The notes beneath the pieces were generated by a model. The model did no database searches. It was not told the origin of the DNA and saw nothing but the letters and a program-made list of their open reading frames with translations. Of a DNA stretch of 64,000 nucleotides, positions 63,408-64,000 are shown piece by piece. The stretch is from Herbaspirillum aquaticum (lineage in GTDB: Bacteria; Pseudomonadota; Gammaproteobacteria; Burkholderiales; Burkholderiaceae_D): assembly GCF_002213425.1 (NCBI RefSeq), contig NZ_NJGV01000011.1, positions 149,930 to 213,929 on the forward strand, given 5' to 3'. The position numbers and the translations under genes were made by a program. How positions within the stretch are numbered: the stretch's first letter is position 1; each line of letters opens with the position of its first letter.

Positions 63408-63917
63408 TTGTCTGTTGTTCGGGAAAGATGAGGGCGCACTGCCAATGCCTGCTGTTGCATAGCAGCGTGTGACTTCCTTCCCATCCTTAGATTTTTACCT
63501 GTGCATAAATTAACTGCTGCCGGCGCTGTTGGCGCAGGCTGTGCATAAATCTAAGGTTTGGATTTCCAGCAGTGGTGTGCCACGCGGTTTTGCGGCCGAT
63601 TGAGTGCTTCAAATCTTAAATGCCTGTGTATAAAAAACTGCACAGCGGCGAGGGAAACCATTTTCGCCTGTGAATAAAACTAAGAACAGACCTTGTTCGT
63701 CAGCAGGAGGCGTTGGCAGTAGCAACTGTCCTCGCTGCGCTGGTTGGTGGGCGAACTGCGCTTGGCACCGGCCTGAATGAGCGCAGAGCATCGGTTCTCG
63801 TGCTGTTCAAACCTGTTTTGCCCTCATCCGAACCGCACTTGGCCGCGAATGCCCGCAATCACAACAAAGCAGAATTCACTCCGCTAGGAGAGAAAAAAAG
63901 AATCGAACGCGCAAAGC
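63408..63917. other. Intergenic region between pagL and rRNA operon
   Basis: This 510-bp stretch contains the DnaA-box-like repeat block at 63486-63683. The rest (63684-63917) has no recognised gene or promoter. Confidence 0.6.
63486..63683. repeat. Two tandem units with four TTATNCACA (DnaA-box-like) sites
   Basis: TGTGCATAA occurs at 63500-63508 and 63540-63548, TGTGTATAA at 63625-63633, and TGTGAATAA at 63669-63677. Each is the complement of TTATNCACA, the DnaA box consensus, and all point the same way. They form two pairs spaced 40 and 44 bp. Unit 1 is framed by CTTAGATTT (63486-63494) and AAATCTAAG (63546-63554). Unit 2 is framed by a degenerate CTTAAA and AAACTAAG. No dnaA or other replication gene is near. 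Confidence 0.6.
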
Positions 63918-63948
63918 AAAAACCCTCGCTACTTTCGTAACGAGGGTT
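63918..63948 (-). terminator. rRNA operon terminator
   Basis: On the minus strand AACCCTCG and CGAGGGTT arms are followed by TTTGCTTTG, 14 bp after the 5S gene. Confidence 0.88.
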
Positions 63949-63961
63949 CTTGGGAATAACA

Positions 63962-64000
63962 AGCCTGACGATGACCTACTTTCACACTGGTTGCAGCACT
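63962..64000 (-). rRNA. rrf: 5S ribosomal RNA, 3' end only
   Basis: The last 39 bases, read on the minus strand, end GTGTGAAAGTAGGTCATCG and TCAGGCT, matching the 3' end of betaproteobacterial 5S rRNA. The rest of the gene, and probably 23S and 16S, lie beyond the right edge. Confidence 0.85.

Noticed and set aside
63486..63683. Calling the box cluster a chromosomal replication origin
   Set aside because: No dnaA, dnaN, gidA, parA or AT-rich unwinding region is present; only the DnaA-like boxes are seen.

Overview
The window is about 64 kb of GC-rich chromosomal DNA from a betaproteobacterium, most like Herbaspirillum or a close Oxalobacteraceae relative. This assignment is an inference from gene content: Coq7, ErpA, a PilI/PilJ/CheA operon beside a rubredoxin gene, GltIJKL, many LysR regulators, and an aldonate-catabolism cluster of the kind I recall being described in Herbaspirillum. 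The left edge cuts glcE and the right edge cuts a 5S rRNA gene. There is no CRISPR array, prophage or intact insertion sequence.

Layout. 0-5 kb: glycolate oxidase genes glcE (partial) and glcD, a GcvA-like LysR regulator and a D-lactate dehydrogenase-like flavoprotein. 5-9.4 kb: a PduO-type cobalamin adenosyltransferase, a 270-bp MITE-like palindromic element, and the isoprenoid operon xseB-ispA-dxs. 9.6-14.8 kb: a Rieske oxygenase, an EamA transporter, sseA, a LysR regulator and a ZIP metal transporter. 14.9-20 kb: a type IV pilus chemotaxis operon (pilI-pilJ-cheA) with no response regulator gene. 20.4-29.7 kb: housekeeping genes (rubredoxin, thiD, hemL, erpA, bactofilin, argC, rpsI-rplM, osmC, coq7, pyrC) and a probable small RNA upstream of rplM. 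29.9-35.6 kb: the glutamate/aspartate ABC importer gltIJKL and NAD(P)-glutamate dehydrogenase. 35.9-47.4 kb: a HypT-like LysR regulator, an Atm1-type exporter, a thioesterase, a 2-hydroxyacid dehydrogenase, an istA pseudogene, fadD, a lipoprotein peptidase, a molybdopterin oxidoreductase and an AraC regulator. 47.4-52.2 kb: a LysE exporter, an M20 amidohydrolase and poorly known small proteins. 52.3-62.6 kb: a sugar-acid catabolic cluster. 62.8-64 kb: PagL, an unusual cluster of DnaA-box-like repeats and the end of an rRNA operon.

How the genes fit together. The 53.5-62.6 kb cluster holds a divergent LysR regulator, two different FAH-fold enzymes, an amino-acid-type ABC importer, a full-length UxaA-family aldonate/aldarate dehydratase, a short-chain dehydrogenase and an SMP-30 lactonase. 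Together they could take an aldonolactone or aldonate through a 2-keto-3-deoxy acid and a 2,4-diketo acid to pyruvate plus a two- or three-carbon hydroxyacid. If that product is glycolate or lactate, the oxidases at the left end could use it; this link is speculative.

The items most worth a second look are: (i) the roughly 90-nt RNA gene upstream of rplM with two anti-Shine-Dalgarno motifs; (ii) four same-strand TTATNCACA boxes beside the rRNA operon; (iii) the 270-bp MITE; (iv) a 16-codon upstream ORF coupled to the first ABC permease gene of the sugar-acid cluster; (v) the pilus chemotaxis operon lacking pilG/pilH but preceded by a perfect FNR-type box. Coordinates and motifs were read by eye, and no database search was run.
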